From positions 14,700 to 78,699 of the forward strand of contig CAYUIG010000012.1 of NCBI GenBank assembly GCA_964444685.1: a DNA stretch of 64,000 bases, written 5' to 3'. How positions within the stretch are numbered: the first letter of the stretch is position 1; every line of letters begins with the position of its first letter. The DNA is from CAYUIG01 sp964444685 (GTDB taxonomy: Bacteria > Gemmatimonadota > Gemmatimonadetes > Longimicrobiales > RSA9). Positions 24,834 to 33,430 of the stretch are shown piece by piece. The notes beneath the pieces are model-generated. The model was not told the origin of the DNA, made no database searches, and saw only the letters and a program-made list of their open reading frames with translations. Made by a program: the position numbers and the translations under genes.

Positions 24834-26981
24834 GTGGCCGACTCCACATCCCGGTCCGGGAATTTCTGGTCTCGGCTCCAGGCACACCCCGCGTTCCGCG
24901 CGGGTGCCGTCTACGCCGGTGCGAGCTGGCTCATCCTCCAGGCGAGCGACGTGCTGGGCGCGTCGACCGCCGTCACGCGTGCCATCGCCGTCGTCCTGGC
25001 CGTCGGATTCGTCGGTCTCGTGGCGACGGTGTGGCTGTTGGCCGCCGCGCGTGCACGCAGGGAAGAGGGCGGCGTCCCGCCCCGTCGCGCGGCGGGCCGT
25101 CAGTGGCTCGTGATCGCGCTGCTCTTCGTCATACTCGGCACCGGCCTCTGGCTGTTCGCACCGCGGCTGCTCAAGGGCGACGTCAGGCCCGGCGCCGACC
25201 GCATCGCGGTGCTGCCCTTCCGCGCGAACACCGAATCTTCGCGCCCCGTGGCGGACGGCATGGTCGACCTGCTCTCCGCCGCGCTGGACCAGGTGGGCTC
25301 GATCACGACCGTGCCGCCGCGCACGGTGATGAATCGCTGGGAGCGCGCGGGCGGCAACCCGGATGATGAAGGAATGCGCGCGATCGGCCGCGACGTGGGT
25401 GCGGGCAGCGTGTTATCCGGCAGCATCGTGCAGGTCGGACAGCAGCTGCAGATCCAGGCGTCGCTGCGCAGCACGGAAACGGGCGAGGAGCTGGCGGAAT
25501 CCAGTGTGTCGGGAAGTCCCGACGATGTGCTGCGGCTCGTGGATGAACTGTCCGTGGATCTGCTGCGCGACGTGTGGCGTTCACGCGAGCCGGTGCCGCA
25601 GCTTCGCGCAGGCGCGATCATCAGCAGCAGGCCGTCCGCACTGAGGGCATACCTGCGCGGCGAGCAGCTCTATCGCGGACTCGCGTGGGACTCCGCCGTG
25701 CCGCACTTCCGCGAAGCGGTCACGCAGGACTCGACGTTCGCGCTCGCGGCGCTCCGGCTCTCCGAGTCACTGGGATGGATGCGGGGCCACGGAGATCCCG
25801 AAGCGCTGGAGTACGCGAGGCTCGCGGTGCGTCACGCGGACCGGCTGCCGCCGCGCGAGCGGTCGCTCGTGTACGCAACGCTGCTGCACGAGGAGGGGAA
25901 GGCGCAGGCGCTCGATTCGCTGCGGCTCTACACGATCCGCTACCCCGACGACCCGCTCGGTTGGTACCACCTGGGCGACGCACGCTTCCACTCCAACTGG
26001 CTGCGCGGGTGGACGGACGAGCAGCTGTTCGAGCCGTTCGAGCAGGTGCGGCGGCTGGATCCGTCGTTCACGCCCGCACCGTTCCATCCGCTCGAGTTCT
26101 CATTCGGACTCCATGATCGCGAACGCGCGCAGTTCTACCTCGACTGGACGGAGGAAGTGGAGCTCCAGGCGTTCGAGGGGATGCAGGAGGCGGCGTTCGC
26201 GGTAGCGTTCGCGGAACCGGACTCATCGATCGCGGCGGCGGCCCGACTCATCGGGTTCGAGAGTGCAAACGTGCTCGGCACGGTGTTCGGCAACGCGGTC
26301 GACGGCCGCCTGATGCGGAATCCCGCGGCCGACATCGAATGGGCAACCCGGGTCCTCGATTCCTTCGAGTCCGCTGCGACGACGCCGAGTCAGTTCCGCA
26401 TCGCGGTTCAGGGTCGCATGCAGGTTCTGCATCGGGCCGGCCGTCCGCTCGCGGTGCTGGACACCCTCCGCGCGCTGCGAGCCGCAGGCATCTATCAGCA
26501 GCCGGTCGAGTTCATGATGGCCGGCCAGGCTACGGGTGGACTGCTGCCGGAGCCGATCGTGCGGCAGATGGCGGCCGGTCTGCGGACGGCGACCAGCCCC
26601 GAGCACATCGTGGGCGGTGCCATCGCAACGCTGGTGCTGGGAAGCACCGGCGGCATGGCTGTTCTGGACGACCTGCCGGTGCCGCCCTTCCCCGACACTG
26701 CGTTGGTCAACGAGATCGATCGGATCCAGACGGCGGCGTACGGNNNNNNNNNNNNNNNNNNNNNNNNNNNNNNNNNNNNNNNNNNNNNNNNNNNNNNNNN
26801 NNNNNNNNNNNNNNNNNNNNNNNNNNNNNNNNNNNNNNNNNNNGCGGCCGGCAACACCGCGGCGGCTGCCGAAGCCTACGGACACATCGTGCGACTGCTC
26901 GCCGATCCCGAGCCGCACCTCGTGCCGTTCCGGGACGCCGCCCGGCGCGCGCTCGAGCGGCTCACGGGCGAGGGGCGCTGA
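24834..26981 (+). CDS. TolB/FlgO-like and TPR membrane protein, interrupted by a gap
   Basis: The GTG at 24834 starts a protein of about 715 residues with two N-terminal membrane segments (AFRAGAVYAGASWLILQASDVLG and LVIALLFVILGTGLWLF). A FlgO/TolB-N-like domain follows (IAVLPFRANTESSRPVADGM, DVGAGSVLSGSIVQVG, LQIQASLRSTETGE), then a long TPR-like region. This is the usual effector half of signalling proteins common in Gemmatimonadota and Acidobacteriota, where it is often fused to a kinase or SARP domain; here it stands alone. A 100-N run (26744-26843) lies near the 3' end. The frame resumes with TPR-like text, but true length across the gap is unknown. Confidence 0.75.
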   Translation: MADSTSRSGNFWSRLQAHPAFRAGAVYAGASWLILQASDVLGASTAVTRAIAVVLAVGFVGLVATVWLLAAARARREEGGVPPRRAAGRQWLVIALLFVILGTGLWLFAPRLLKGDVRPGADRIAVLPFRANTESSRPVADGMVDLLSAALDQVGSITTVPPRTVMNRWERAGGNPDDEGMRAIGRDVGAGSVLSGSIVQVGQQLQIQASLRSTETGEELAESSVSGSPDDVLRLVDELSVDLLRDVWRSREPVPQLRAGAIISSRPSALRAYLRGEQLYRGLAWDSAVPHFREAVTQDSTFALAALRLSESLGWMRGHGDPEALEYARLAVRHADRLPPRERSLVYATLLHEEGKAQALDSLRLYTIRYPDDPLGWYHLGDARFHSNWLRGWTDEQLFEPFEQVRRLDPSFTPAPFHPLEFSFGLHDRERAQFYLDWTEEVELQAFEGMQEAAFAVAFAEPDSSIAAAARLIGFESANVLGTVFGNAVDGRLMRNPAADIEWATRVLDSFESAATTPSQFRIAVQGRMQVLHRAGRPLAVLDTLRALRAAGIYQQPVEFMMAGQATGGLLPEPIVRQMAAGLRTATSPEHIVGGAIATLVLGSTGGMAVLDDLPVPPFPDTALVNEIDRIQTAAYXXXXXXXXXXXXXXXXXXXXXXXXXXXXXXXXXXAAGNTAAAAEAYGHIVRLLADPEPHLVPFRDAARRALERLTGEGR
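26744..26843. other. Scaffold gap of 100 N inside a coding region
   Basis: One hundred N, the conventional placeholder for an unknown distance. The coding frame on both sides agrees only if the missing length is 100 or differs from it by a multiple of three. Confidence 0.95.
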
Positions 26982-26984
26982 CGC

Positions 26985-27455
26985 TCAGGCGTCGGAGACG
27001 CGCACCGACTCCATCACGACATCGTCGACGGGACGGTCGCCGGACCCGGTCTTCACCTTTCCGATCTTCCGCACGACCTCGATGCCCTCGACCACCTTGC
27101 CGAATACGGCGTGCTTGCCATCGAGCCACGGCGTGGCTGCGAGCGTGATGAAGAACTGCGAGCCGCCGGAGTTGGGCCCCGCGTTCGCCATCGAGAGCAC
27201 GCCCTCGCCGTCGTGCGTCAGCTCCGGGTGGAACTCATCGGGGATCTTGTAGCCGGGGCCGCCGCGGCCGGTGCCCGTAGGGTCTCCACCCTGGATCATG
27301 AAGCCATCGATGATCCGGTGGAAGATCACGCCGTCATAGAAGTTCTTCGCGGCGAGATCGATGAAGTTCTTCGTGGTCGTGGGCGCGCGGTCCTCGAACA
27401 GCTCGATCGTAAAGGCGCCGTGGTTGGTCTTGAAGTGAGCCTCGCGGTTGGGCAT
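26985..27455 (-). CDS. Cyclophilin-type peptidyl-prolyl cis-trans isomerase
   Basis: The ATG at 27455, preceded by AAAGGA, gives 156 residues without signal peptide, so it is cytosolic. Cyclophilin motifs are complete: FIDLAAKNFYDGVIFHRIIDGFMIQGGDP (read in parts), MANAGPNSGGSQFFIT, TPWLDGKHAVFGKVVEG. The catalytic arginine (FHR), the QFFIT strand and the single Trp in PWLDG are all present. It ends four bases from the TPR gene, convergent to it. Confidence 0.95.
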   Translation of the reverse strand: MPNREAHFKTNHGAFTIELFEDRAPTTTKNFIDLAAKNFYDGVIFHRIIDGFMIQGGDPTGTGRGGPGYKIPDEFHPELTHDGEGVLSMANAGPNSGGSQFFITLAATPWLDGKHAVFGKVVEGIEVVRKIGKVKTGSGDRPVDDVVMESVRVSDA

Positions 27456-27579
27456 GGCCGTGTCCTTTCTCTGGGCGTGCGGGCGGCGAAGGTAGGACGG
27501 ACGGCAGAGGCCGGCAAGCGTTGCGGCCGGGCCGCGAGCGCGTAACTTCGCGCGCACCCCGGAACACGGAGACCACGCG

Positions 27580-29019
27580 ATGGGCGCGCTCGACCTCGGC
27601 ATCGTCATCGCCTACATGGCGGGCATGCTGCTGCTCGGGTTCGTCGTATCGCGCCGCATCCACGGCTTCCGCGACTACTTCATTGCCGGCGGCCGCATGG
27701 GGACGCCGCTCCTCGTCTGCACGCTCGTCTCCACGTACTACGGCCTCGACGTCCTGTTCGGCGGCTCCGAGGTGGGATTCATCGACGGAGTCGTCGGCTG
27801 GTTCTTCTACACGCGGCCGTACTACGTCGCGATCCTGATCACGGGGTTCGTCATCGCGCGCAGGCTGCGGCGAAACGGCTTCCTGTCGATGCCCGACGTG
27901 GCGGAGCGCACGTACGGGCGCGGCACACAGGCCGTGGTAGCGCTGGCCAGCTTCGTGTACGCGCTGCCGCTGCTCGCGATCATGGGCATCGGCGTGCTGC
28001 TCGATGTCGTGCTCGGCGTGCCGTTCGTATGGGGTGTGCTGCTCGGTGCCGGCGTTTCACTGGCGTACACCGTGATGGGCGGGCTGCTGGCCGATGCGAT
28101 GACGGATACCGTGCAGTTCACGCTGATGTGCGTGACACTCGGCATCGCGGCCGCGCTCGTGCTCGGCGACGTCGGCGGCATCGAGGGCATGCAGCGCGCT
28201 CTGCCCGCGTCGTACTTCGAGCCGCGCGGGACGTATCCCTCCGCCGTGCTGATCGTGTTTTCGCTGGGTGCGCTCAGCGTGTTCGTCGAACCCGCATTCT
28301 ATCAACGCATCTTCGCTGCGAAGAGCGGGCGCTCCGTGTTGGTGGCCCTTATCATCGGCGTGGTGCTCTGGGCTGCGTTCGACTGGATCGTCACGCTGCT
28401 GGGCATGGCCGCAGCGGCCACCGGCATCGACGCGGAGCCGCGCTACGCGCTGCTCACGATCACGCTCGACGCACTGCCTGTCGGTCTGGCCGGTCTGTTC
28501 GTGGCCGGTGTCATCGCGACCGCGATGTCCACGATCGATTCCTACCTGCTCATCGCGGGCGGGAATCTGTCGTACGATCTCTATCGTCCGCTGGCGCGCA
28601 GGCCTCCCGAGGATGCGCAGCTGCTACGACTGACGCGCTGGATGATCGTGGTCGCTGCGGTTGCATCCGTCGTGCTCGCCCTGGTGTTCACGTCCATGGT
28701 TGGCGCATGGGTGTTCATGAGCAGTGTGCTGGTGGCTACCGCGTTCGTGCCCATCCTTGCAGCTCTATGGCGACCCGGCGCGTGGAAACCCGCCGCCGGG
28801 TTCTCCGCCGCCACCGTGGGGCTGTGTGCCGTCGTACTGGCGTACGCACTGATCTCGTTGAACGGCACGCCCGACGAGGAGTGGGGCACACGCATCTGGC
28901 GGCTTTCGTTCATGGGCCGTGATGTTTCGCTCTGGCAGGAGTACGCGGTGCTGTTCGCGCTGCCCTCGTCGCTGGTTGCCTTCGTGCTGGGTCAGCTGTT
29001 CGGGAGGAGGACGGCGTGA
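27580..29019 (+). CDS. Sodium:solute symporter (SSS family)
   Basis: The 479-residue protein has about 13 membrane segments. SSS-family signs are the N-terminal GFRDYFIAGGRMGTPLL (the usual YFLAGR block), MPDVAERTYGRGTQ, VFSLGALSVFVEPAFYQRIFAAK and AGVIATAMSTIDSYLLIAGGNLSYDLYRP, the last holding the sodium-site serines. Substrate cannot be told from sequence. A 38-residue membrane protein is encoded at its 3' end with a GTGA overlap. It is divergent from the cyclophilin gene. Confidence 0.9.
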   Translation: MGALDLGIVIAYMAGMLLLGFVVSRRIHGFRDYFIAGGRMGTPLLVCTLVSTYYGLDVLFGGSEVGFIDGVVGWFFYTRPYYVAILITGFVIARRLRRNGFLSMPDVAERTYGRGTQAVVALASFVYALPLLAIMGIGVLLDVVLGVPFVWGVLLGAGVSLAYTVMGGLLADAMTDTVQFTLMCVTLGIAAALVLGDVGGIEGMQRALPASYFEPRGTYPSAVLIVFSLGALSVFVEPAFYQRIFAAKSGRSVLVALIIGVVLWAAFDWIVTLLGMAAAATGIDAEPRYALLTITLDALPVGLAGLFVAGVIATAMSTIDSYLLIAGGNLSYDLYRPLARRPPEDAQLLRLTRWMIVVAAVASVVLALVFTSMVGAWVFMSSVLVATAFVPILAALWRPGAWKPAAGFSAATVGLCAVVLAYALISLNGTPDEEWGTRIWRLSFMGRDVSLWQEYAVLFALPSSLVAFVLGQLFGRRTA

Positions 29020-29132
29020 GCGCTCTTCTGTTCTGGACGTGGGTCGCGATCGCGGTCCTTACGATCGGGTCGGTGGCGGTCTTCGTGTGGTTCCTCTTCG
29101 ACGTGCGGAAGCTCTTCCGCAACGGCGACTAG
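29016..29132 (+). CDS. 38-residue single-span membrane protein coupled to the symporter
   Basis: GTG at 29016 overlaps the symporter TGA (GTGA). The product reads VSALLFWTWVAIAVLTIGS, VAVFVWFLFDVRKLFRNGD: one hydrophobic helix with a short basic cytoplasmic tail. Tight coupling suggests a small accessory subunit of the transporter, as found beside several SSS carriers. Its TAG overlaps the convergent aminotransferase stop through a CTAG palindrome. It is too short for most gene finders. Confidence 0.7.
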   Translation: MSALLFWTWVAIAVLTIGSVAVFVWFLFDVRKLFRNGD

Positions 29133-30427
29133 CTGGCGGGCAGTCCCTTCTCGAGCACGCGCTCGACTGCGGCAGCGAAGCGGTCGACTTCGTCGAGCGT
29201 CGTGTAGACGTTCGGCGTGATCCGCAGCCCCTCGAACTCCTCGTGCACGATGGGCGTGACCAGGATCCGGTGTGCGTCCCAGAAGTGCGTCGCCACCTTG
29301 CCGGTCGGGAGGCCCTCGAGATGGACCGTGGCGAGGCCGCAGGAGAGTGCGGGGTCGTACGGTGTGAGCAGCTTCACGCGCGGATGGGACTCGAGCCGCT
29401 TCGCCCAGCGGTCCCGCAGGTAGCGCAGCCGCTCCGCCTTCCGTTCGCCGCCGATGGACTCGTGGAAGAGCAGCGCTTCCGCGATCGCGTTGTGGTTCGC
29501 GGCCGGATGCGTGCCGATCTCCTCGAACTTGCGGATGTTCGCATCCATGCTCGGCGGCGCAGCCATCAGCGGCCAGATCTCCGGGATGCGTTCGCGGCGC
29601 ACGTAGAGGAACCCCGTTCCGTGCGGCGCGAGCAGCCACTTGTGCAGACTGGTGCCGTAGTAGTCGCAGTCGAGCTCGTCGCGGGTGAACGGGAAGTGCG
29701 CGTACGCATGCGCGCCGTCCACGATCACCTGGATGCCGCGTGCACGCGCCATGTGCACGATCGCGCGGACCGGCAGGATCTGGCCGGTCAGGTTCGTGAT
29801 GTGGCAGCAGTGGATGACCTTCGTGCGCGGACCGATCGCCTGCTCGAAGCGGCGCACGATCTCCTGCGGGTCCGTCAGCGGCACCGGGAAGGAGATCTTC
29901 TTCACGACGATGCCCTCGCGGCGCGCGCGCTGGTCCCACGTCGTGAGCATCCGGCCGTAGTCCTGGTTGGTCGTCAGGACTTCGTCGCCCGGCTCGAGTT
30001 GGATCCCGAGCTGCACGATCTCGAGCGCTTCGGAGGCGTTGCGCGTGATCGCCAGCTCCTCGGGGTCACAGCCGAACGAACGGGCCAGTCCCTGGCGCAC
30101 GCTCTCGATGTGCGGTTCGAGGAGCTGCCACATCGAGTAAGCCGGCGCCTCGTTCGACAGCGACAGGTAGCGCGCCATCGCTTCCTGCACGACGCGCGGC
30201 GACGGGCTGACGCCGCCGTTGTTCAGGTTGACGATGGTACGGTCGACCGTGAACGCCCGCTGGATCTCCTCCCAGAAGTCCTCGTCCTGCGCGACCTCCT
30301 GCGCGGGCCGCGCGTCGAGCTTCGAGACCGCGCGGTCGATGCGGTGCGGCCAGTCGTTCTGGAGGGCCGCCGGAGTGGCGGCGCCGGCGAACAGGAGGTC
30401 TCGGAGGAAGGATCGGCGGGTGGTCAT
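29129..30427 (-). CDS. Tat-exported class V aminotransferase (isopenicillin-N epimerase-like)
   Basis: The 432-residue product starts MTTRRSFLRDLLFAGAAT, a Tat signal. The PLP fold is complete: NNGGVSPSPRVVQEAM, ITRNASEALEIVQLG, Asp238 in QVIVDGAHAYAHF and the Schiff-base Lys263 in YGTSLHKWLLAPHGTGFLYV. This matches the group annotated as isopenicillin-N epimerase or cysteine desulfurase-like. Export of a PLP enzyme by Tat fits cofactor loading in the cytoplasm. Actual substrate is unknown. Confidence 0.9.
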   Translation of the reverse strand: MTTRRSFLRDLLFAGAATPAALQNDWPHRIDRAVSKLDARPAQEVAQDEDFWEEIQRAFTVDRTIVNLNNGGVSPSPRVVQEAMARYLSLSNEAPAYSMWQLLEPHIESVRQGLARSFGCDPEELAITRNASEALEIVQLGIQLEPGDEVLTTNQDYGRMLTTWDQRARREGIVVKKISFPVPLTDPQEIVRRFEQAIGPRTKVIHCCHITNLTGQILPVRAIVHMARARGIQVIVDGAHAYAHFPFTRDELDCDYYGTSLHKWLLAPHGTGFLYVRRERIPEIWPLMAAPPSMDANIRKFEEIGTHPAANHNAIAEALLFHESIGGERKAERLRYLRDRWAKRLESHPRVKLLTPYDPALSCGLATVHLEGLPTGKVATHFWDAHRILVTPIVHEEFEGLRITPNVYTTLDEVDRFAAAVERVLEKGLPAS

Positions 30428-30488
30428 GGTGTCCTAGTATGCTCCGGGGCTGTTGTCCGGCTCAAGGGTTTCCTCCTGCGAACGGCGA

Positions 30489-30660
30489 TTTCACCGCGGA
30501 GGGCGCGGAGGGCGCGGAGAACGGATTGTTGTTGGTCCGTCGTGGTTCGATGTCGCCGGCGCTTCGTCATCCTTCGGTCTACGAAATGTTGATTCCGCAT
30601 TCCTGAATCTCTTCCCTTTTCTCGTTCTCCGCGGCCTCCGCGCTCTCCGCGGTGAAAAAA
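30489..30660. repeat. CGCGGAG-armed palindromic repeat, copy 2
   Basis: The left arm TTTCACCGCGGAGGGCGCGG continues with another GCGGAG; the right arm ends CTCCGCGCTCTCCGCGGTGAA. About 105 bases of clearly lower GC lie between the arms. It fills the 241-bp space between the aminotransferase and acetate kinase genes, which holds no gene. Confidence 0.85.
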
Positions 30661-30668
30661 TTGGAATG

Positions 30669-31913
30669 CTAGAAGCGGGGCTCGAAGCCGAGGACCAGCC
30701 GGGCAGTATCGCGGGCGATGAGGAGTTCCTCGTCGGTGGGGATCACCCAGGCAGCCAGACGGGAATCGTCGCTTGTGATTGGTCCCTCGAGTCCGCCGGT
30801 GGTGGCGGCGTTGCGATCGGGGTCGAGGTCGATGCCCATCCAGTCCAGGCCGTTCAGAATGCGGGTGCGTACGTCGGCGGAGTTCATGCCGATGCCGCCG
30901 GTGAACACGATCGCATCCGCACCGCCCATCGCGGCGAGGTACGCGCCGATGTACTTGCGGACACGGTAGCAGAAGACGTCGATGGCTAGACGTGCGCGCC
31001 GATCGGCGTGCTCGTGCTCTTCCGCGAGCAGCTCGCGCATGTCGTCGGTGAGGCCGGAGATGCCGAGCAGACCGGACTGCTTGTTGAGCAGCACATCGAT
31101 CTGGTCGAAGTTGAGCCCTTCCTTGGCGGCGATGTACTCGAGGATCGCGGGATCGAGATCGCCACTGCGCGTGCCCATGACCAGACCCTCGAGCGGTGTG
31201 AAGCCCATGGACGTGTCGACCGAATCACCGCCGGCGATCGCACACGCGGAGCAGCCGTTGCCGAGGTGCAGTGTGACCAGACGCGTATCCTCGCGCGTCG
31301 TACCGGTGATCTTGCGGTACCGCCACGCCACGTAGCGGTGCGACGTGCCGTGGAAGCCGTAGCGCCGCACGCGGTGTCGCCGGTAGAGCGAGTACGGGAT
31401 CGCGTACGTGTACGCGAAGTCCGGAATCGTGTGATGGAACGCGGTGTCGAATACCGCCGCCTGCGGCATCGCGGGGCCGAGGATCTCGCGCACGGCGAGG
31501 ATGCCTTTGAGGTTGTGCGGATTGTGGAGCGGCGCGAGGTCGATCATCTCCTCGATGCCGGCCAGCACGTCCGCATCGATGAGGACGGAATTGGAAAAGC
31601 GTTCGCCGCCGTGCACGACGCGGTGGCCGACCGCATGGATCTCGTGCAGCGCACCGATCCCGGTCTCCGTCCCTTCGGCGGTGACCCAACGCAGAATGGC
31701 TTCGATGGCGGCGCGGTGGGTGCGGATCGGCTCGGCCGTCCGCCGGGGCGGCCGGCCTTCCTCCTCGAATGTGATCAGCGCCTCGCCGCCGATGCGCTCG
31801 ACGATACCGCGGGCGAGGCGCTGGTCCGCATCGGCCGCCATCAGGTCGGCATCGGTGCGGACGAGCTGAAACTTGACCGAGGATGCGCCCGCGTTGAGCA
31901 CCAGCACGTTCAT
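30669..31913 (-). CDS. ackA: Acetate kinase
   Basis: The enzyme interconverts acetate plus ATP and acetyl phosphate plus ADP. The 414-residue protein has the family blocks: MNVLVLNAGASSVKF (nucleotide-binding start, GAS where many have GSS), VGHRVVHGGERFSNSVLI, DLAPLHNPHNL, VFDTAFHHTIP, YGFHGTSHRYV, HLGNGCSACAI, MGTRSGDLDPAI and FTGGIGMNSADVR. There is no pta or phosphoketolase gene next to it. Cytosolic, single gene. Confidence 0.95.
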   Translation of the reverse strand: MNVLVLNAGASSVKFQLVRTDADLMAADADQRLARGIVERIGGEALITFEEEGRPPRRTAEPIRTHRAAIEAILRWVTAEGTETGIGALHEIHAVGHRVVHGGERFSNSVLIDADVLAGIEEMIDLAPLHNPHNLKGILAVREILGPAMPQAAVFDTAFHHTIPDFAYTYAIPYSLYRRHRVRRYGFHGTSHRYVAWRYRKITGTTREDTRLVTLHLGNGCSACAIAGGDSVDTSMGFTPLEGLVMGTRSGDLDPAILEYIAAKEGLNFDQIDVLLNKQSGLLGISGLTDDMRELLAEEHEHADRRARLAIDVFCYRVRKYIGAYLAAMGGADAIVFTGGIGMNSADVRTRILNGLDWMGIDLDPDRNAATTGGLEGPITSDDSRLAAWVIPTDEELLIARDTARLVLGFEPRF

Positions 31914-31939
31914 GCGGGCAAGCTGGCCCGCGGGCGTGC

Positions 31940-31999
31940 CGGCGTCAACGCGGGCACGGCGTCAACGTGCGCCCCGGCAACAACGTGGGCCCGGCGTCA
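31940..31999. repeat. Degenerate short tandem repeat
   Basis: About three and a half copies of an 18-base unit resembling GGCGTCAACGCGGGCAC, in the gap between the acetate kinase start and the stop of the beta-barrel gene. Confidence 0.6.
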
Positions 32000-32698
32000 G
32001 TTGCCGACGCCGATCATCACGCCGATGTGGAAGCTGAAGAGGTTCGCCTCACTGCGGGTTGGAAAGATGTCGATCGTGCCGTCATCGTTGTCCTCGATGC
32101 TGCCCTCGGTCAGGTAGCTCACCGTGCCGTTGCGGTGGTAGCGCACGGCAAGGTCGAGGTTGATCGGTGTGGCGCCCCGCGAGATCGGGATGTAGATGCC
32201 GCCCGTGCCGCCGAGCGAGAAGACCGTGTCACTGTAGTTCGTGTCGCTGGCGAATGCCTCGCTGTTGTCGTCACCCTTCACCTGCGATGTGGTGTGGAAG
32301 TACGACAGCCCCGCCGTCCCGGCGAGGTAGGGCCGGAACGAGCGGGTAGGCAGCATGAGCTGCGGGCCTACGCCCAGGTAGGCGATGTTGTTCGTGGTCG
32401 TCACGTCCACCATGATCCGGCCGCCCACCGTGGTGGAGAGCGGGACGCGGAACGTCTCGCTGCCGTAGATGTCGAATCCGCCCTCGACGCGGAGCCCGAA
32501 GACGCCGGTATCGTCGAGGCGAACGGCGAGTGCGCCGGCAAGACCGAAGCCGGTATCGACGTGGTCGGCAAACTCGCCGGACGGCTGTGCCAGCAGCAGA
32601 CTGCCGCCCGCCGACAGGCGCGGCACCGTGAACTCCGGCATCTGCGCTTGCGCGGTGGCAGGGATCAGGAGAAGAACGGCGAACAGGATGCGTCGCAT
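31997..32698 (-). CDS. Outer-membrane beta-barrel protein
   Basis: The 233-residue product has a signal peptide (MRRILFAVLLLIPATAQAQ) followed by amphipathic strands (SAGGSLLLAQPSGEFAD, GFGLAGALAVRL, FGLRVEGGFDIYGS, YLGVGPQLMLP, LDLAVRYHRNGTVSYL) and a last strand FSFHIGVMIGVGN. This resembles OmpX/OmpW-size barrels of eight strands. No specific function can be assigned. Confidence 0.75.
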   Translation of the reverse strand: MRRILFAVLLLIPATAQAQMPEFTVPRLSAGGSLLLAQPSGEFADHVDTGFGLAGALAVRLDDTGVFGLRVEGGFDIYGSETFRVPLSTTVGGRIMVDVTTTNNIAYLGVGPQLMLPTRSFRPYLAGTAGLSYFHTTSQVKGDDNSEAFASDTNYSDTVFSLGGTGGIYIPISRGATPINLDLAVRYHRNGTVSYLTEGSIEDNDDGTIDIFPTRSEANLFSFHIGVMIGVGN

Positions 32699-32949
32699 CT
32701 AAACCTCCATCGGTTGCCATCTTTACGGTTCTGAGCGGGGCTTGGTTCCGGCGCCGGTACGGATTCACGCTGCGTCAAGGTCGAGTGTCGGGGGTCGAGG
32801 GTCGAGAGTCGCGGAGTGGCCGGGGGTCGGGCATCGAGCGGCGGTTTCAATCGTCGGCGAATCGAAGGCCGGGGCCCGGGAGTTGGTCGGGTGCAGGGAG
32901 CGAGCGTTGCGTCTCGGGCGTCTGTGTCGGGAGTGAAAGGCCGAGGACG

Positions 32950-33325
32950 ATGTTCGGGCGCCGCAAACCTGTCAGGCTCGACCCTGGCGGGTCGTTCGGT
33001 TGACGACGTTGCGGCGCTATTCGCCGCAAACGCGTCAGGCGGGACCTTGGGGATCGACNNNNNNNNNNNNNNNNNNNNNNNNNNNNNNNNNNNNNNNNNN
33101 NNNNNNNNNNNNNNNNNNNNNNNNNNNNNNNNNNNNNNNNNNNNNNNNNNNNNNNNNNGACCTTGGAGATCGATCGGTTGGCGAGATTGCGGCGCTACCC
33201 GCCGCAAACGTGTCAGGCGGGACCTTGGGGATCGACCGATTGACGACATTGCGGCGTTACCCGCCGCAACGCGTCAGGCAGGGGGTCGCGGCTCGACCGG
33301 TTGACGACGTTGCGGCACCATTGGA
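32950..33325. repeat. 62-bp tandem repeat array with an internal hairpin in each unit
   Basis: Readable units are 32997-33058 (62 bp), 33175-33236 (62 bp), 33237-33297 (61 bp) and a partial at 33298-33324, with a diverged partial unit before 32997. Each begins CGGTTGACGACGTTGCGGCG, or close to it, contains the inverted repeat TTGCGGCG-loop-CGCCGCAA, and continues AACGCGTCAGGCGGGACCTT. The 100-N gap (33059-33158) is within the array and was probably caused by it, so copy number is unknown. Confidence 0.85.
33059..33158. other. Scaffold gap of 100 N inside the tandem array
   Basis: Placeholder gap of unknown true length, bounded on both sides by units of the 62-bp repeat. Confidence 0.95.
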
Positions 33326-33430
33326 GGACAGGCGTGATACAGGGGCAGCGGATCGCCTGACGATGCGACGCTGGCGCGACAACGCCGGAAACGATACACT
33401 GGCGCGAAACCCCGGAAGGGAGAACGATCG

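Larger units (their letters stand above)
32699..33430. other. 732-base gene-free stretch with repeats and a scaffold gap
   Basis: It holds a low-complexity run of GTCGAGG/GTCGGGG words at about 32780-32830, a 62-bp tandem array from about 32950 to 33325, and a 100-N gap inside that array. I see no gene. The last 100 bases lead into the selenoperoxiredoxin gene and should contain its promoter. Confidence 0.7.

Noticed and set aside
32950..33325. 62-bp array considered as CRISPR
   Set aside because: Units are contiguous and similar along their full length, without unique spacers.
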